A DNA stretch of 64,000 nucleotides from Limnomonas spitsbergensis. Taxonomy: Eukaryota > Chlorophyta > Chlorophyceae > Chlamydomonadales. The translations under genes and the position numbers were made by a program. Position 1 is the first letter of the stretch. Every line of letters begins with the position of its first letter. The stretch is from contig JAYJMM010000041.1 in assembly GCA_037349105.1 (NCBI GenBank), forward strand, positions 5,330,501 to 5,394,500. The letters run 5' to 3'. Of the stretch, positions 1 through 13,100 are shown one piece after another. The notes below the pieces were generated by a model, which searched no databases, was not told the DNA's origin, and was given only the letters and a program-made list of their open reading frames with translations.

Positions 1-900
1 GGGCAAGCTGTAAGAGTAAGGGAGTAAGGGCTTGGCGTGAGAGGAGAAAGTCAGGGAGGGGGGGGATGATTGTTGGTTTGTTTGTTTGGGTTCTCTGCCT
101 GGGGAGGCTTAAACATCGCAGCAGGTGAGATGGTGGGGTCGGAGGGGTGGAAGAGTTGGGGCAGCAAGGGAGGATGTCAGTGAGTGAGTGGGGGGTAGGG
201 GGGGGCTTAGATGCACCGCAACGGGTGGGATGGGGGGGGGGGAGAGAGGGGGCTGGAATGGAGGAAGGATGTCAGTGTGTGAGAGGGGGGAAGCAGGGGT
301 TTAGATGCACCGCAACGGGTGGGATGGGGGAGGGGAGAGGGTGGATGTCAGTGAGTGAGAGGGGGGACGGTTAAGACGCATCGCAATAGGATTTGGAGCT
401 GGGGGGGGGGAGGAGAGGGGGGGGGGGGGGGCTGGGGGGCAGGATGTCAGCCAATGAGAGGAGGGGGGGGGGGGAGGGCTTAGACGCACCGCAGCGGGTG
501 TTGGTGCTTATAGGGTAGTGGTGGAAGGGGGTGGGGAGTGGGGGGCGGTGAGTGAGAGGGGGGAGGGGGACTTAGACGCACATCAGTGGGTGTCGGAGGG
601 AGGGCGGGGAGGCGGAAAATGGGATGGAGGGAGATAGGTTGTTAGGGGGGGGGGGGGGGCTAAGACACACTGTTGCAAGTGTTGGAGTGAGGGGGGGGGG
701 GGTCAGCGTGTGAGAGGGGGGGGAGTCGTCAGTGAGTGAGAGGGGGGGACTTAGGCGCACTGCAGCGGATGATAGAGCAAGTTGAGAGGGATGAGTGTAA
801 GTGGTATGAGGGAGGGTGGGAGGGAAGTGTGTGCAAGGGCTAGGAAGGGAGGGAGAGTATGAGAGCATGGCGTATTGTTGTGAGGGAGTGTGGGTTAAAG
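1..900. repeat. G-rich minisatellite array in a PEPC intron
   Basis: Irregular G-rich repeats of roughly 60-120 bp carry runs of G up to 18. They share a recurring core like CTTAGACGCACCGCAGCGGG (near 105, 208, 299, 370, 479, 570, 660 and 747). The copy at 105-130 reads as a plausible exon end with a GTGAGA donor, so the array may derive from an exon edge. No coding exon can be proved here. Confidence 0.6.
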
Positions 901-939
901 GTGTGGAGGGAGGCTGAGAGGGCCATGCAGCTCGCATCT

Positions 940-1112
940 CTGAACCCTGCAACCTGCATCCCTGAACCCTGCAACCCTGGAACCTACATCCCTGAACCCT
1001 GTAACCCTGGAACCTACATCCCTGAACCCTGCAACCTGCATCCCTGAACCCTGTAACCCTAAAAACCTACATCTCTGAACCATGTAACCTGCATCCCTGA
1101 ACCCTGATCCTT
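940..1112. repeat. Short tandem repeat just before the first visible PEPC exon
   Basis: About seven imperfect copies of a unit reading CATCCCTGAACCCTGYAACC, in places alternating with GGAACCTA. The array is pyrimidine-rich and ends about 20 bp before the acceptor TGATCAG at 1134. Confidence 0.8.
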
Positions 1113-1134
1113 GAATCCCCTTCTGCCTGATCAG

Positions 1135-4100
1135 GCCGGAGCCTTCTTTGGACCCTCTGGTAGCAACTCGCTCTCTCGCAACATGGGCAGCTACCTGAAC
1201 CTAGCTCGGGACCCGCACCCCTTCCAAGCATCAGCAGGTGGGTCTGAACAGCTCGACTGTCCAGTGGAGCGTGATGTTTGATGCAGGGGACAGGTGCCCT
1301 AAACTGGTGCAAGCTCTGAAAGAACTTGGTCAACGAGCGGAAAAATTGTGAACCCCTTGAATAGGCGACTGGCACGCAACCACGGTGCAGTGACCTGGGG
1401 TGGATCCTCATAGAGCAGGAAATATTCCCCAATTACGAATCATGACGTGGGTGCGAATGAGTGAAGATGATGTCTAGCCCCTGATGTCTAGGGTATAGTT
1501 AAAAGATTCTGGAATCCTGCGTAGATACCACAACATGGATGCTTATCAGAGTTTTAGCCTCAGCGCGTTGGGTTTAGGGTTTAGGGTTATGTTTACTGGT
1601 TTGTTTGGTGTATGCGACCTGAACAACTACCTGAACCTGTCATGCTGCACTCACCTGGGCTCCAACCAGCTAGCTTTCCTCCGAGCCGCGCTAGCTGGTA
1701 TAACCCTTAACCCTAAACTAGGCTCCAACCAGCTAGCTTTATTCCGAGCCGCACTAGCTGGTTTTAACCCAAAACCCCAAACATAATCTAGGCTCCAGCC
1801 AGCTAGCCTTCTTCCAAGCTTCGCTAGCTGGCTCTTTGACTTAGTCTTAATTTCAAGAGTTCTCTCGACCGGGGCAGATACATGAACCTAGGCGACAACC
1901 AGCCCTTGTTCTTGCCAGCCTTGGCGGCTGGGGTTTGGCTATTTTCCAGGGTTCAGTTCACAGGTTTTCGGTAAATTTCGACCCGGACAGAACTTCCGTG
2001 TTCCATGCCCTCCCACCCATCCCTGGCGCCTCCCCTGCACAGCCAAGCCCATCAGCTCGAACGCTCGCTTTGCGACGGCGCCCCAGGCCCTCCCATCGCC
2101 GTTCGGCTCCAGCCCGCCTTCACGCCCCTCGTGGAACGACTACGACGAGGAGCTTCCAGGAGAGGGTGCGGAGGGCGGGCGAAGCACGTTCGACTCGCCG
2201 GTGTATGGCTCTCCGGTGGCAGGGTCCCCCATGCACGGCGTTGTGACGCCTGGGGGGACGTTCACGACGCTGGGCGGCAGGCTGGTCAACGTAAGTTGTT
2301 TTGTCCTGTTGTATGTACCACGTAATGTGCACCATGTATTGTGTCATGTGTTGTGTATGGAAGCACTGTTTGGCTCAGAGGTTTGGCCAAACCAGTACCA
2401 AACTGTGCCACCTTGGTGGTGCAATCAGGCTGAACTGTGCCTTGTGATGCCATATCGTGCTGCCATGTTGTACCAAGGTATTATTTTGTGTGGGCTGTGG
2501 CATGTGGGTGGATGGAGCTCGTACGAATCGCTGGTCTACGGCTCGCCGATGGCTAGACACTGGCCACAGACGTGGTCGGTTGGCTGTTTGTTTTGTCTGA
2601 TCGAATTTCCATGTGCCATCATGCTCATCCGGCAGCGTTCTCACCAGGGGGTTCTCACTGACGGTCAATTTTAACACTAATCCACCAATCTCCCCAGCTC
2701 ATTATCCAAAGCTTGCACGGAACACCCACATGCATGTTGCATACTGATCCATCAAAATTAACACTGACCAGCCAACATTCACACGGATCAACCAACATTC
2801 ACACTGGCCAGCCAACATTCACACTGATCAACCAACGTTCACACTGGTATTCAAAAGTTCACACTGATCAAGCAACCTGTACACTGATCCATGGTGCAGG
2901 TCAAAGCCTTGGACCATTCTGCTAGCCTGGGTGAATCTGACCCGACGCTGCTCCGAAGGTTAGCATTGAGCATATAGCATCACGAAGGTGATCATATAGC
3001 GTGGCATCATCTAGAAGATAGGCTGGTACTCTAATAGTAGTTAAAATTGTATGGATGTAGTATTGTTACCGAAATGTGTACATCCCGGTACCCGTACTTG
3101 ACTTTTGTATACCGTATTTGTAGTGCTACTATTCCCGGTGTTATGTCGCTGGTTTAGTTTAAGTGCCCCTCACATGCACCTATGGCTATATTGTTGTGTG
3201 CTCCGCTACCACACTCTGCGCAGGTCCCTCCTGCAGCAGCATCGCTCCTATGACACCTCCTTGCCCCTCACATGCACCTATGACTATTTGGTTGTATGCT
3301 GATGTGCTCCACTGCCGCACTCCGCGCAGGTCTCTCCTGCAGCAGCACAGCACGTATGACAACGCCGTACTGCACAAGCTGCATGAGCACCCGGGCTTCC
3401 ACCCTTACCGCACAATCCTGGGAGAGGTGCGCGCCTGGCTGTGTTGATGTCCGTACACTTCAGGTGCACTCTAGCCACAGCTTCAGCTACAGCTTCAGCT
3501 AACACTAACGCTACAGCTTCAGCTAACGCTACATCAACAGCCTCAGCTACAGCTTCAGCTACAGTTGATAGTATTGCTCAAGGTATAGCTTCAGCTGCCA
3601 CCCTTCCATATAATATGACGCATTGGAATCATATCCAAGCAAGGTTTAGCTGTCTATTCTCAAACCCTGCGAAAGTACGGCACCTGCGGGAAATGTCCTC
3701 CCTCTCTCTAGCTACAGCTGCCACCTTTCCAGTACAGCAGCAGGATAAATGCATCCCTGGTGATATTTATGTTGGCACATGTAAGCTACACTTCAGCGTC
3801 ATCTTCCAGCCGTACCGCACAATCCTAGGGCAGGTGTGCAGCTGGCAGAGCACTGTTTGTGCTTTGCTGTGCCTCGGCCCCTTAGCCGAGGGGCTGTGCC
3901 CTTTCCTTAACCACCACGCCCCTTAAGGATGTAGTTGTGTTCTCCCTTCTTCCTTTGCAGTGCTCTGCCTGGGGCATGCTTGGCCTGTCAGCGGCAGCGC
4001 TTGTTTCTAGGCACTTCAGCTTCCCTTGGGCTACATCCCGGCACACCGGTATGCATATATTCCATATGCCGGTATACCGTATGTATTTTAACCTACCGTT

Positions 4101-7100
4101 TTTTTCTTGCGCAAGTGCAAAAAGTCCATTTCTCTACCCGTCACTCTTTCCTCTTGCCGCTGCACTACGTTGATTGAGGATCGCCTCAACGCCACCCGCA
4201 CCTGCATGGAGGACTTGCTGCGACCCCTCGGTTCCCTTTCCTCTTGGTTGGTTGCCACCCAAGATTGATTTCCAGCTCAAATCTTGTCACTGCCCCGCTC
4301 AGATGAAGGACCGCCTCAATGCCACCCGCACCTACATGGAGGACTTGCTGGATGGCCGCGACCCCTCGGTGCCTGCCTCATCGATATACAACGACAAGGC
4401 AGAGATGGAGATGCCCTTGAGGACCATCTACTGGTGCGGGGGATCAAGGGCTGCCAGGGACGTGACTGGGTTGTATATGTCATATGTGGGCTCCCCACGG
4501 GCCTGCCCTTGAGGATCATCTACTGGTGCGGGGGATCAAGGGCTGCCAGGGACGTAACTGGGTTGTATATGTGGGCTCTCCACTGTCCTGCCCTTGAGGA
4601 CCATCTACTGGTGCGGGGGATCAAGGGCTGCCAGGGACGTGACTGGGTTGTATATGTCATATGTGGGCTCCCCACGGGCCTGCCCTTGAGGATCATCTAC
4701 TGGTGCGGGGGATCAAGGGCTGCCAGGGACGTGACTGGGTTGTATATGTGGGCTCTCCACTGTCTTGCCCTTGAGGATCATCTACTGGTTCGGGGGATCA
4801 AGGGCAGCCAGGGGCATGGTGTTCAAATGGGGGGACTATACTGGGTCGTTTATGTGGGCACCCCACAGGCCCGCCCTCCCTTCACCTGTTCATATTTTGT
4901 GACTGTGACCTTCCCCATTATGCCCCCCTCCTCCCCTTCCCCTCTCCCCCCTTCCCCATAATGCCCCCCTTCCCCCCTTACCCTTGCCCCCCCCCTTCCC
5001 CATTTTGCCCCCCTCCCCCGGTTCCCCTTGCCTCCTCCTCCAAAGGTCGCTGTATGAGTGTGGCGGTGGTGTCATTGCTGATGGTCGCCTGCTTGATCTG
5101 CTGCGCCGCATTTCCGCATTCGACCTGTCCCTTCTCAAGCTGGACATTCGACAGGTGAGGGCTGAGGCGGGTGAGGGAACAGGGGCTGACAGGATAGGGG
5201 ACAGGGGCCGAGGGGGCTGAGGGCTGAGGGGCACCAGGATCTGATGGGCTGACAGTGCATCACTAGGGCAGCCTGACGGTCCCCCAGCGAAAGAAGCTGG
5301 GGTCACCCTCTCTCTCCCTTTCTCACCCGTCTTACGAGACGAATCTTCACTGGAGGTGCTGAACACTCTTGCCCATTATCTGGAAGTTGGGTCACCCTTC
5401 ATAACTCTTACTCACGTGTTCTAGTCATTACCCTTTTAGGGAGACCATCTGTCTAGGGGCTTTATGTCGTCGCCCAGTACCTGCAGCTGGGGTCATCCTT
5501 TTTTTCTCACCCTTTGTGAGAAAAGGGTGAGAAAACACATCTCTCGCTCAGGAGATCATACATCACTCTCATGTCCTAGATACCATCACCCAGTACATAT
5601 AGCTGGTATTACCCTCTTCTCACCCTTTATCACCCTGATCTGGTTCAGGAGAGCACTCGTCACTCTGAGGCACTGGATGCCATCACCCATTACATGCAGT
5701 AGGGGTCATCCTCTCCTCACCCTTTATCACCCTGATCTGGTTCAGGAGAGCACACGTCACTCTGAGGCACTGGATGCCATCACCCATTACATGAAGTAGG
5801 GGTCATCCTCTTCTCACCCGTTATCACCCTGATCTGGTTCAGGAGAGCACACGTCACTCTGAGGCACTGGATGCCATCACCCACTATCTGGAGCTGGGGT
5901 CTTACATGGAGTGGGATGAGGAGAAGAGGATGGCCTTCCTCACACGGGAGCTGCAGGTGAGCCACACCGGATCAGCAGACAGGGGGCTTGCACAGGTGCT
6001 GTAGGTGGAACACACCGGATCATCAGATGGGGGGCTTGCACAGAAGCTGTAGGTTGGGCATAAGGCTATCTAGGGTGGTAGTCGGAAGGGCAGCTCCGCA
6101 GTGCTGGAGCGCTTTTCATCGCTCTGCAGAACTCGCTTGCGGTACGCCTCGCAACGCAGCTGAAACATTCCTGCGGCCTCCCTGCGACCATCCATGTAAC
6201 TTTGGGAGTATGAGATGGACTTCATCAGAGATTACCCCCTGCAGTAATCCTGAAAGGCTTCTTTGTAACGTTCCTCCAAGTTTTGTTTGCTCGGACGAAC
6301 CCTGGCAAGGCCCATACCTACGCTTTCGACCCTGCCCATTCCACCCCGCCCTACCCTGCCTCTCCAAACCTGTCCTGCCCCCCCCCCCCCCACCCCGCCC
6401 TACTCAACATCTTTCTGCCCTGTCCCCCACCCTCTTCAAATCCGGCGCCCACTCGTACCCGTGGACATGCCCATGACGCTCCAATCACCCCGACCCGCCC
6501 CGCCCCGCCCCCCATCCACCTGCAGAGCCGGCGCCCGCTGGTCCCCATGGACATGCCCATGACGGACGAGGTGCGCGAGGTGATGGACACCTTCCGCATC
6601 GCAGCCCGCCTGGGACGCACCAGCCTGGGCGCTTACGTCATCAGCATGACCAAGCGGGCGAGTGACGTGCTGGCAGTGGAGCTGCTGCAGCGGGAGGCGG
6701 CACTACAGGTACAAAGAGTGTAGATCCCCGGCGAGCAGTACAGGAGGATTCTTTTTATGCAGGAACTTGAGGACTGGAGGTCAATGCCTGCTTGCATTTG
6801 TACGTTGCCTGTGTACGGTGGTTGGATTTGAGCCATGGGCTGTCATATCAGAGCCCTGATTGGATTTCTGAATCATCGCTCACAAGGCACCTCTATTGCG
6901 TAAAACACAGCTGTAAGAAATAGGGAAAAAGAAACGATAGCCTGGTTGGCAGGCGGATGGTTTCTTTAAAGCTGGCTAATGACCGCATCCACCCTCACCA
7001 CACTCCCCTGCTATGAAGCTGCCCTCCTCCATTCACACTGCCCCCCTCACCTGATACTGCCCCTTTCACTCCCTCGCCAAACCCCACTCTGCTTACCTGC

Positions 7101-10100
7101 TGCTCTCAGGTGGCAGCCCAGGACGGGACCTCTCCCCGCCTACTGGGCACACTGCGCGTTGCCCCGCTCTTTGAGATGCTCGAAGACCTTGGCGCCGGCG
7201 CCAGCGTCATGTCGCAGCTGATGGCCAACCCTTGGTGAGGTGACACACGTGGCCTAGCTACCTACCTTTACAAAACATACCAGTACACTAATTATGCTTT
7301 CAAGCAATGACACCTGGGACACGGGAGCAGGGGGGGGGGGGCAGGGAGATGAGGTGTGAGCAAGGTTGCAGGGAGTGGCGAGCTAGGACTGAACACCCAG
7401 GACTGTTTATCCCTGACCGTACATCCCTGACCATACATTCCTGACGGTACATCTCTCGCCGTTCACACACATGACCGCACAGCCCTGACTGCACACAAAC
7501 CCTCACTGTACATCCCGGACCGTACACAAATGACCGTACAGCCCTGACTGTACGTACCCCTCACTGTACAACCCTGAGCATGCACACATGACCGTATATC
7601 CCTGACATTATGTACCCCTCACTGTACATCCCTGACCGTACAGCCCTGACTGTATGTACCCCTCACTGTCATCCCTGCCTGTACATCCCTGACTGTACGG
7701 ACCCCTCACTGTGCATCCCTGACTGTACATCCCTGACAGTACTTACCCCTCACTGTCATCCCTGACTATACGGTCCCCTCACTGTACATCCCTGACTGTA
7801 CGGATCCCTCACTGTACATCCTTGACTGTACGGACCCCTCACTGCACATCCCTGACTGTACATCCCTGACTGTTCGGACCCCTCACTGTCATCCCTGACT
7901 GTACTGACCCCTCACTGTACATCCCTGACTGTACTTACTCCTCACTGTACATCCCTGACTGTACTGACCCCTCACTGTACATCCCCGACTGTACATCCCT
8001 GACAGTACTTACCCCTCACTGCCATCCCTGAATGTACAGACCCTCACTGTACATCCCTGACTGTACATCCCTGACTGTGCGGACCCCTCACTGTCATCCC
8101 TGACTGTACGGAACCCTCACTGTACATCCCTGACTGTACATCCCTGACTGTACGGACTCCTGACTGTACACCCCTGACTGTACGGACCCCTGACTGTACA
8201 TCCCTGACAGTACTTACTCCTCACTGTCATCCCTGACTGTACGGACCCCTCACTGTACATCCCTGACTGTACATCCCTGACTGTACAGATCCCTCACTGT
8301 ACATCCCTGACAGTACTTACTCCTGACTGTACATCCCTGACTGTACGGACCCCTGACTGTACATCCCTGACAGTACTTACTCCTCACTGTCATCCCTGAC
8401 TGTACAGACCCCTCACTGTACATCCCTGACTGTACATCCCTGACTGTACGGATCCCTCACTGTACATCCCTGACTGTACATCCCTGACAGTACTTACTCC
8501 TGACCGTACATCCCTAAGCGCACACACCTGACCACGCATCCCTGCCTGCACTCCCCCGTAGGTACCGCGAGCACCTCCGAGCCGCTCATGAGGACCACCA
8601 GGAGGTGATGCTGGGCTACTCAGACTCTGGCAAGGACGCCGGCAGGCTGGCTGCAAACTGGGCGCTGTACAGGTAATGGTAATATTTGTATTTCAGTGCG
8701 TACCGGACCATCTTTGGGGGGCAGTGGGGGACGCTGGGGAGCCATCCCTGGGCCTGCTGGGACTAGATGTTCTGTGCGTACCAGACCACCTTTGGGGGGG
8801 AGTGGGGTGGTAGGGTTTAGATGCTGGGGAGCCACCCCTGGGCCTGCTGGGACCAGACTTTCAGTGCGTACCAGACCACCTGTGGGGGGGAGTGGGGTGG
8901 TAGGGTTAAGACTCTGGGGAGCCACCCCTGGGCCTGCTGGGACTAGACTCTCTGTGCGTACCAGACCACCTGTGGGGGGGAGTGGGGTGGTAGGGTTTAG
9001 ATGCTGGGGAGCCACCCCTGGGCCTGCTGGGACCAGACTTTCAGTGCGTACCAGACCACCTGTGGGGGGGAGTGGGGTGGTAGGGCTAAGACTCTGGGGA
9101 GCCACCCCTGGGCCTGCTGGGACTAGACTTTCAGTGCGTACCAGACCACCTTTGGGGGGAGTGGGGTGGTAGGGTTTAGATGCTGGGGAGCCACCCCTGG
9201 GCCTGCTGGGACTAGACTTTCTGTGCGTACCAGACCACCTTTGGGGGGGAGTGGGGTGGTAGGGTTTAGATGCTGGGGAGCCACCTCTGGGCCTGCTGGG
9301 ACTAGACTTCCTGTGCGTACCAGACCACCTTTGGCGGAGTGGGGGGGTGGGGTTTAGATGCTGGGGAGCCACCCCTTGGCTTGCTGGGACTAGACTTTGA
9401 CCTGAGCATCAGGGCTTGCTGGACCAGGCCCCCTGGACTGGAGGCCATCATATAGCTGAGGTGTAGCTGGAACGTGCTATAAAAACGGTGAAGCAAAGGC
9501 CCCTGTCTTGACAGCTGACGGGGCTTTGCACAATGAAGCAAAGGCCTTACAGCACGATTCCGAGTGATGGAGGAACTGGTTCTCTTCATGGAGGTTTTGC
9601 TCCATCCAATCTCGAGTAGTAAGTGTGGAGGGATGAATGGAGGCGCTTTCAAAGCGGGGAAGGTACGCACGTTTTGGGGGTGAGGGGAACGTCTGCAGAA
9701 CTTTTGATGAAATGCCGGGGCAGCTGAGACAGCCTTTGTGTTCTCAATGCAGTTCGCTGGTTCACCCTCTGTCTTGATCTATTTTGGGCGATCTGGCAGT
9801 GCGCAGGGTCAAGGTCTGCCGAACGGATTACCTGCATTCCTGTCTGAATTGCTTGTCTATTGTCCTGCATGCACCCTGAGGTTGCCCTGCCCCTGCCGGA
9901 CCTGGCGGTGCGCAGGGTCAACGTCTGCCAAGCGGACAGCAAACTTTCCTGGCTGCCTTGTTCGTCTGTAGCCCTGCAGGTGCTTCAGTAGCGCAGCCCC
10001 TGCCTAACCTGGCAGTGCCCAGGGCCAACGTCTACCAAGCGGACCACACGTACCTGGCTGACTTGCTCTTCTGCTGTCCTGCAGGTGCCAGGAGGATCTG

Positions 10101-13100
10101 GTGCGCATGTCCAAGGAGACGGGCATCAAGATGACGCTGTTCCACGGCAGGTGGGTTAAAGAGGACAGGGGTGTGGGGGAGTAAGTCAGTAAACCCTGGG
10201 TTGGGAGGACGGTAGGTGGGGGAAAGACAACAGACGGGGGGGGGGGGGGTAAGAGGGAAATGTCAGACGTCCCCGCCCCATATGGACAGCGGAGAGGCAG
10301 CCTTATAGAGTTGGGACACTAGGGGGCAATCCGATGGGGGAAAGGGGTGTTAAGGGGGGGCATCCTATGGCAGGAGGGGGGAGAAGACGGGCATCAAGCT
10401 CACGCTGTTCCACGGCTGGCGGGACAGGGTTTGCGAGAGCCAACCCTGAGAGGTGGAGACACCAGGGACGTAACTTAAGAGGTGGTTGCTAGGGGGACAA
10501 TCCCATGAGAGGGGGGGGGAGAAGGGTGAGACAGGCATGAAACTCGTGCTGTTCGACGGCTGGTGGGGAAGGGAAAATGGAGATCCAATTCAGAGAGGTG
10601 GGGACACCAGGGGGGTAACTTAAGAGGTGATGGCTAGGGGGACAATGCCATGAGAGGAGGGGAGGGGGGAGGGTGAGACATTGGGGGTAACTCAAGAGGT
10701 GATGGCTAGGGGGACAATCCCATGAGAGGAGGGGAGGGAAGGGTGACACGGACATCAAACACGTGATGACTGCTGGTGGGGAAGGGGCAGTGGAGAGCCA
10801 ACCCTATGGGATGGGGACACCTGGAGGTTAACATTGGGGGGGGGCCTAGGGGTGGCAGTGGTGGTGGGAGGGGGGGGACATCCTATGTGAGGAGGGGGGG
10901 CTGGGGCAGGCATGAAGTCCACATTGCTCTACGGCAGGTGGGGGGCCCTGGGTGGATTTTTGATGGAGATTTGCGTTTCCTCCTCAGGGCATGTAAGTGG
11001 GTGGAGGGGGCATGTGAGCGTTTGCTGCCCCCCGGGTGCCCGTCCGTGCACTGTCGCATGGATGTGTGCCATGGCACCAGATCATCTTGTGTGCAGGCTT
11101 TGCTACTAGGGGCGATGCCGATGCTGGCAGGGGTTGCTATGTTGCACTCCCCCGGCATGTGTTCCAAGGAGGTCACAGTGGGGCGTGGCAGCGGTCCACC
11201 GCTCCTAGACTGCATGCGACGTTGCCAGACAGTGTTTCTTATTTTTCTTCTACAAGTGCACATTGAGCGGGCCGCCCTGCCGTCGCCGAATGCCATTTGG
11301 ACCTAACCTTGACCGACTCGAGAGGTAGCTGAAGTGTAACTAAATTGTGGCCGTGCCAAGAAAAATTAATGGCACTGATGATCTGTACTTGCTTTGCATG
11401 TGTTTTGCGTTTGTGACGGGGCTCTTATCCAATTCTCTTATCCAATTCTTTTGCATGTGTACCAGGGGAGGCACTGTGGGGCGTGGTGGCGGCCCCACCC
11501 ACCTGGCCATTCAGAGCCAGCCGCCTGGCTCTGTGGACGGAAGCTTCCGCATCACGGAGCAAGGGGAGATGGTGCAGGTGGGGGCAAAGGGAGGGCGGAG
11601 GTCGGGGCAAAGGGTCGGGATGGTGCAGGTTGGGGCAAAGGGAGGGCGGAGGTTGGGGCAAAGGGTCGGGATGGTGCAGGTGGGGGCAGAGGGGGGGGGT
11701 CCAGGCAAAGGGTCGGGATGAAGCAGGTGGGGGCGAAGGGGGGGGAGGGGTCTGGGCAAAGGATGGGGATGGGGATGGTGTGGGCTGAGGAGGGGGGGGG
11801 CCGGGTCGAAGGATGGGGATGGTGCAGAAACGGATGATACGAGGGCTGGGGATGAGGCAGGGTTGAGGTCATGGGGATGATGGGGATGGGGATGGCGGGG
11901 AGGGGAATGTTACAGGGGATGGGGATGAGGCTGGTGGGGAAAGAGGGGGGGGGGGGGGATTCAAGCATTGGAGGTGGAATGGGGCTTGTTGGGGAAAAGG
12001 AGGAGGAGGAGACGCAGGTGTATCTGCGCCATCCGTTGTTTTACAGCCCAAGTCCAGAACTCCCCTCTCCCTTAACTCCCACCCTGCTTTTGGCCAGTGG
12101 TACCGGTCCCCCCTAGGGATAAGGTAGACTCCAGGCGCTCCTGACCTGTCCCTACTTCGTTTGCTGGCAGCAGCTTCCTGTCAGCTTCCCCTACTCGTCT
12201 AGTTTGCACAGCCTCCCTGTTTTGAAAACGGCTGCTGTCTTATGGATGCGCATACGAGTAGCTTGACGGTAGCTGAAACCAGGGGACTGAAACCATCCTG
12301 ACATCAGCAGTGGCCCTGACCCGTCCAGCTGACCTCCCGTGGGGCTGCGCCAGACCCCCCCACTGCATCTGAATGGAGGCATCAGCACCCCAAAGGAAGC
12401 GGTGGCCCTGACCAGCTCAGCCAAGCCCTGTCCACTGTGTGGCTGCCCTGTGGCACCTGGGCATCCTGACACGAACAGAAGCCCAGCTGAATCCTCACTC
12501 CTGCCTGGCTCTGACGCAGGGCATGCTGAGTCAGGCCCCCCTGATTTGCAGCTTATTGTGGCTTCCGGACATCAGAAGCGACCCAGCTGACCCCCATCTC
12601 CTGTGTGGCTGCTCGCAGGCAAAGTTTGGGATCCCCGCAGTAGCGCAGTACACGATGGAGCTCTACACGACGGCTGTACTGCTTGCCACGGTGCGCGGTG
12701 CTTTCCCGAGCGCCTAAGAGAATGCTGGGCTGAGAAATGTACCTTGTTCTCGTGTTGTCTTCTGTGCTGAAACCTCCACCCTCGAGGCAATGAGTGGCTG
12801 CCTTGTCCAGAGCGATGAGTGACTTCTGTTGAGTTACGAATGACTCAGTGGGCGATGACTGATGAGTGACCGATACTATTCTTTGTAGAGGCCTTCAGCT
12901 ACATTTCAGCTACACTCCGGCCACCGGCCGGTGGGGGAGTTTTTGCCAGGCATGCTGCTTAGGCCGCCGGCTGAAGGCCGGTCAAGGTTAGGGGCCAATC
13001 GGGCCTTTGGCCGCCGCGGAGCGGCCTGCTTAAGGTGGCTTTCCGATACCCAGTACCCACTAAAAAACAGATGGTGACCGCCTAGTGCAGTGTATTGTAT

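Larger units (their letters stand above)
1135..2290 (+). other. Low-complexity, probably disordered insertion of the PEPC, in two exons
   Basis: Exons 1135-1237 and 2043-2290 encode about 117 residues rich in Ser, Pro, Gly and Ala, for example the run [19 protein letters not shown]. They sit directly before the conserved block HPYRTILGE. Bacterial-type PEPCs of green algae and plants carry a divergent disordered insertion at this place, and it helps separate them from plant-type enzymes (family knowledge). The first exon ends in phase 1 (GCA G) and the second begins with CC, restoring an Ala codon; this is the main support for these two exons. No similarity claim is made for the residues themselves. 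Confidence 0.7.

Noticed and set aside
5636..5800. Two extra PEPC exons encoding [16 protein letters not shown]
   Set aside because: They lack the second half of the exon, meet stops or no donor, and adding them would duplicate a conserved helix; they are junction copies.
8620..9372. 250-codon minus-strand frame and 158-codon plus-strand frame with internal repeats
   Set aside because: Both are products of the 90-bp tandem repeat between two PEPC exons.
7385..9405. CRISPR-like array
   Set aside because: Units have no constant repeat with unique spacers and the locus is inside introns of a eukaryotic gene; these are minisatellites.
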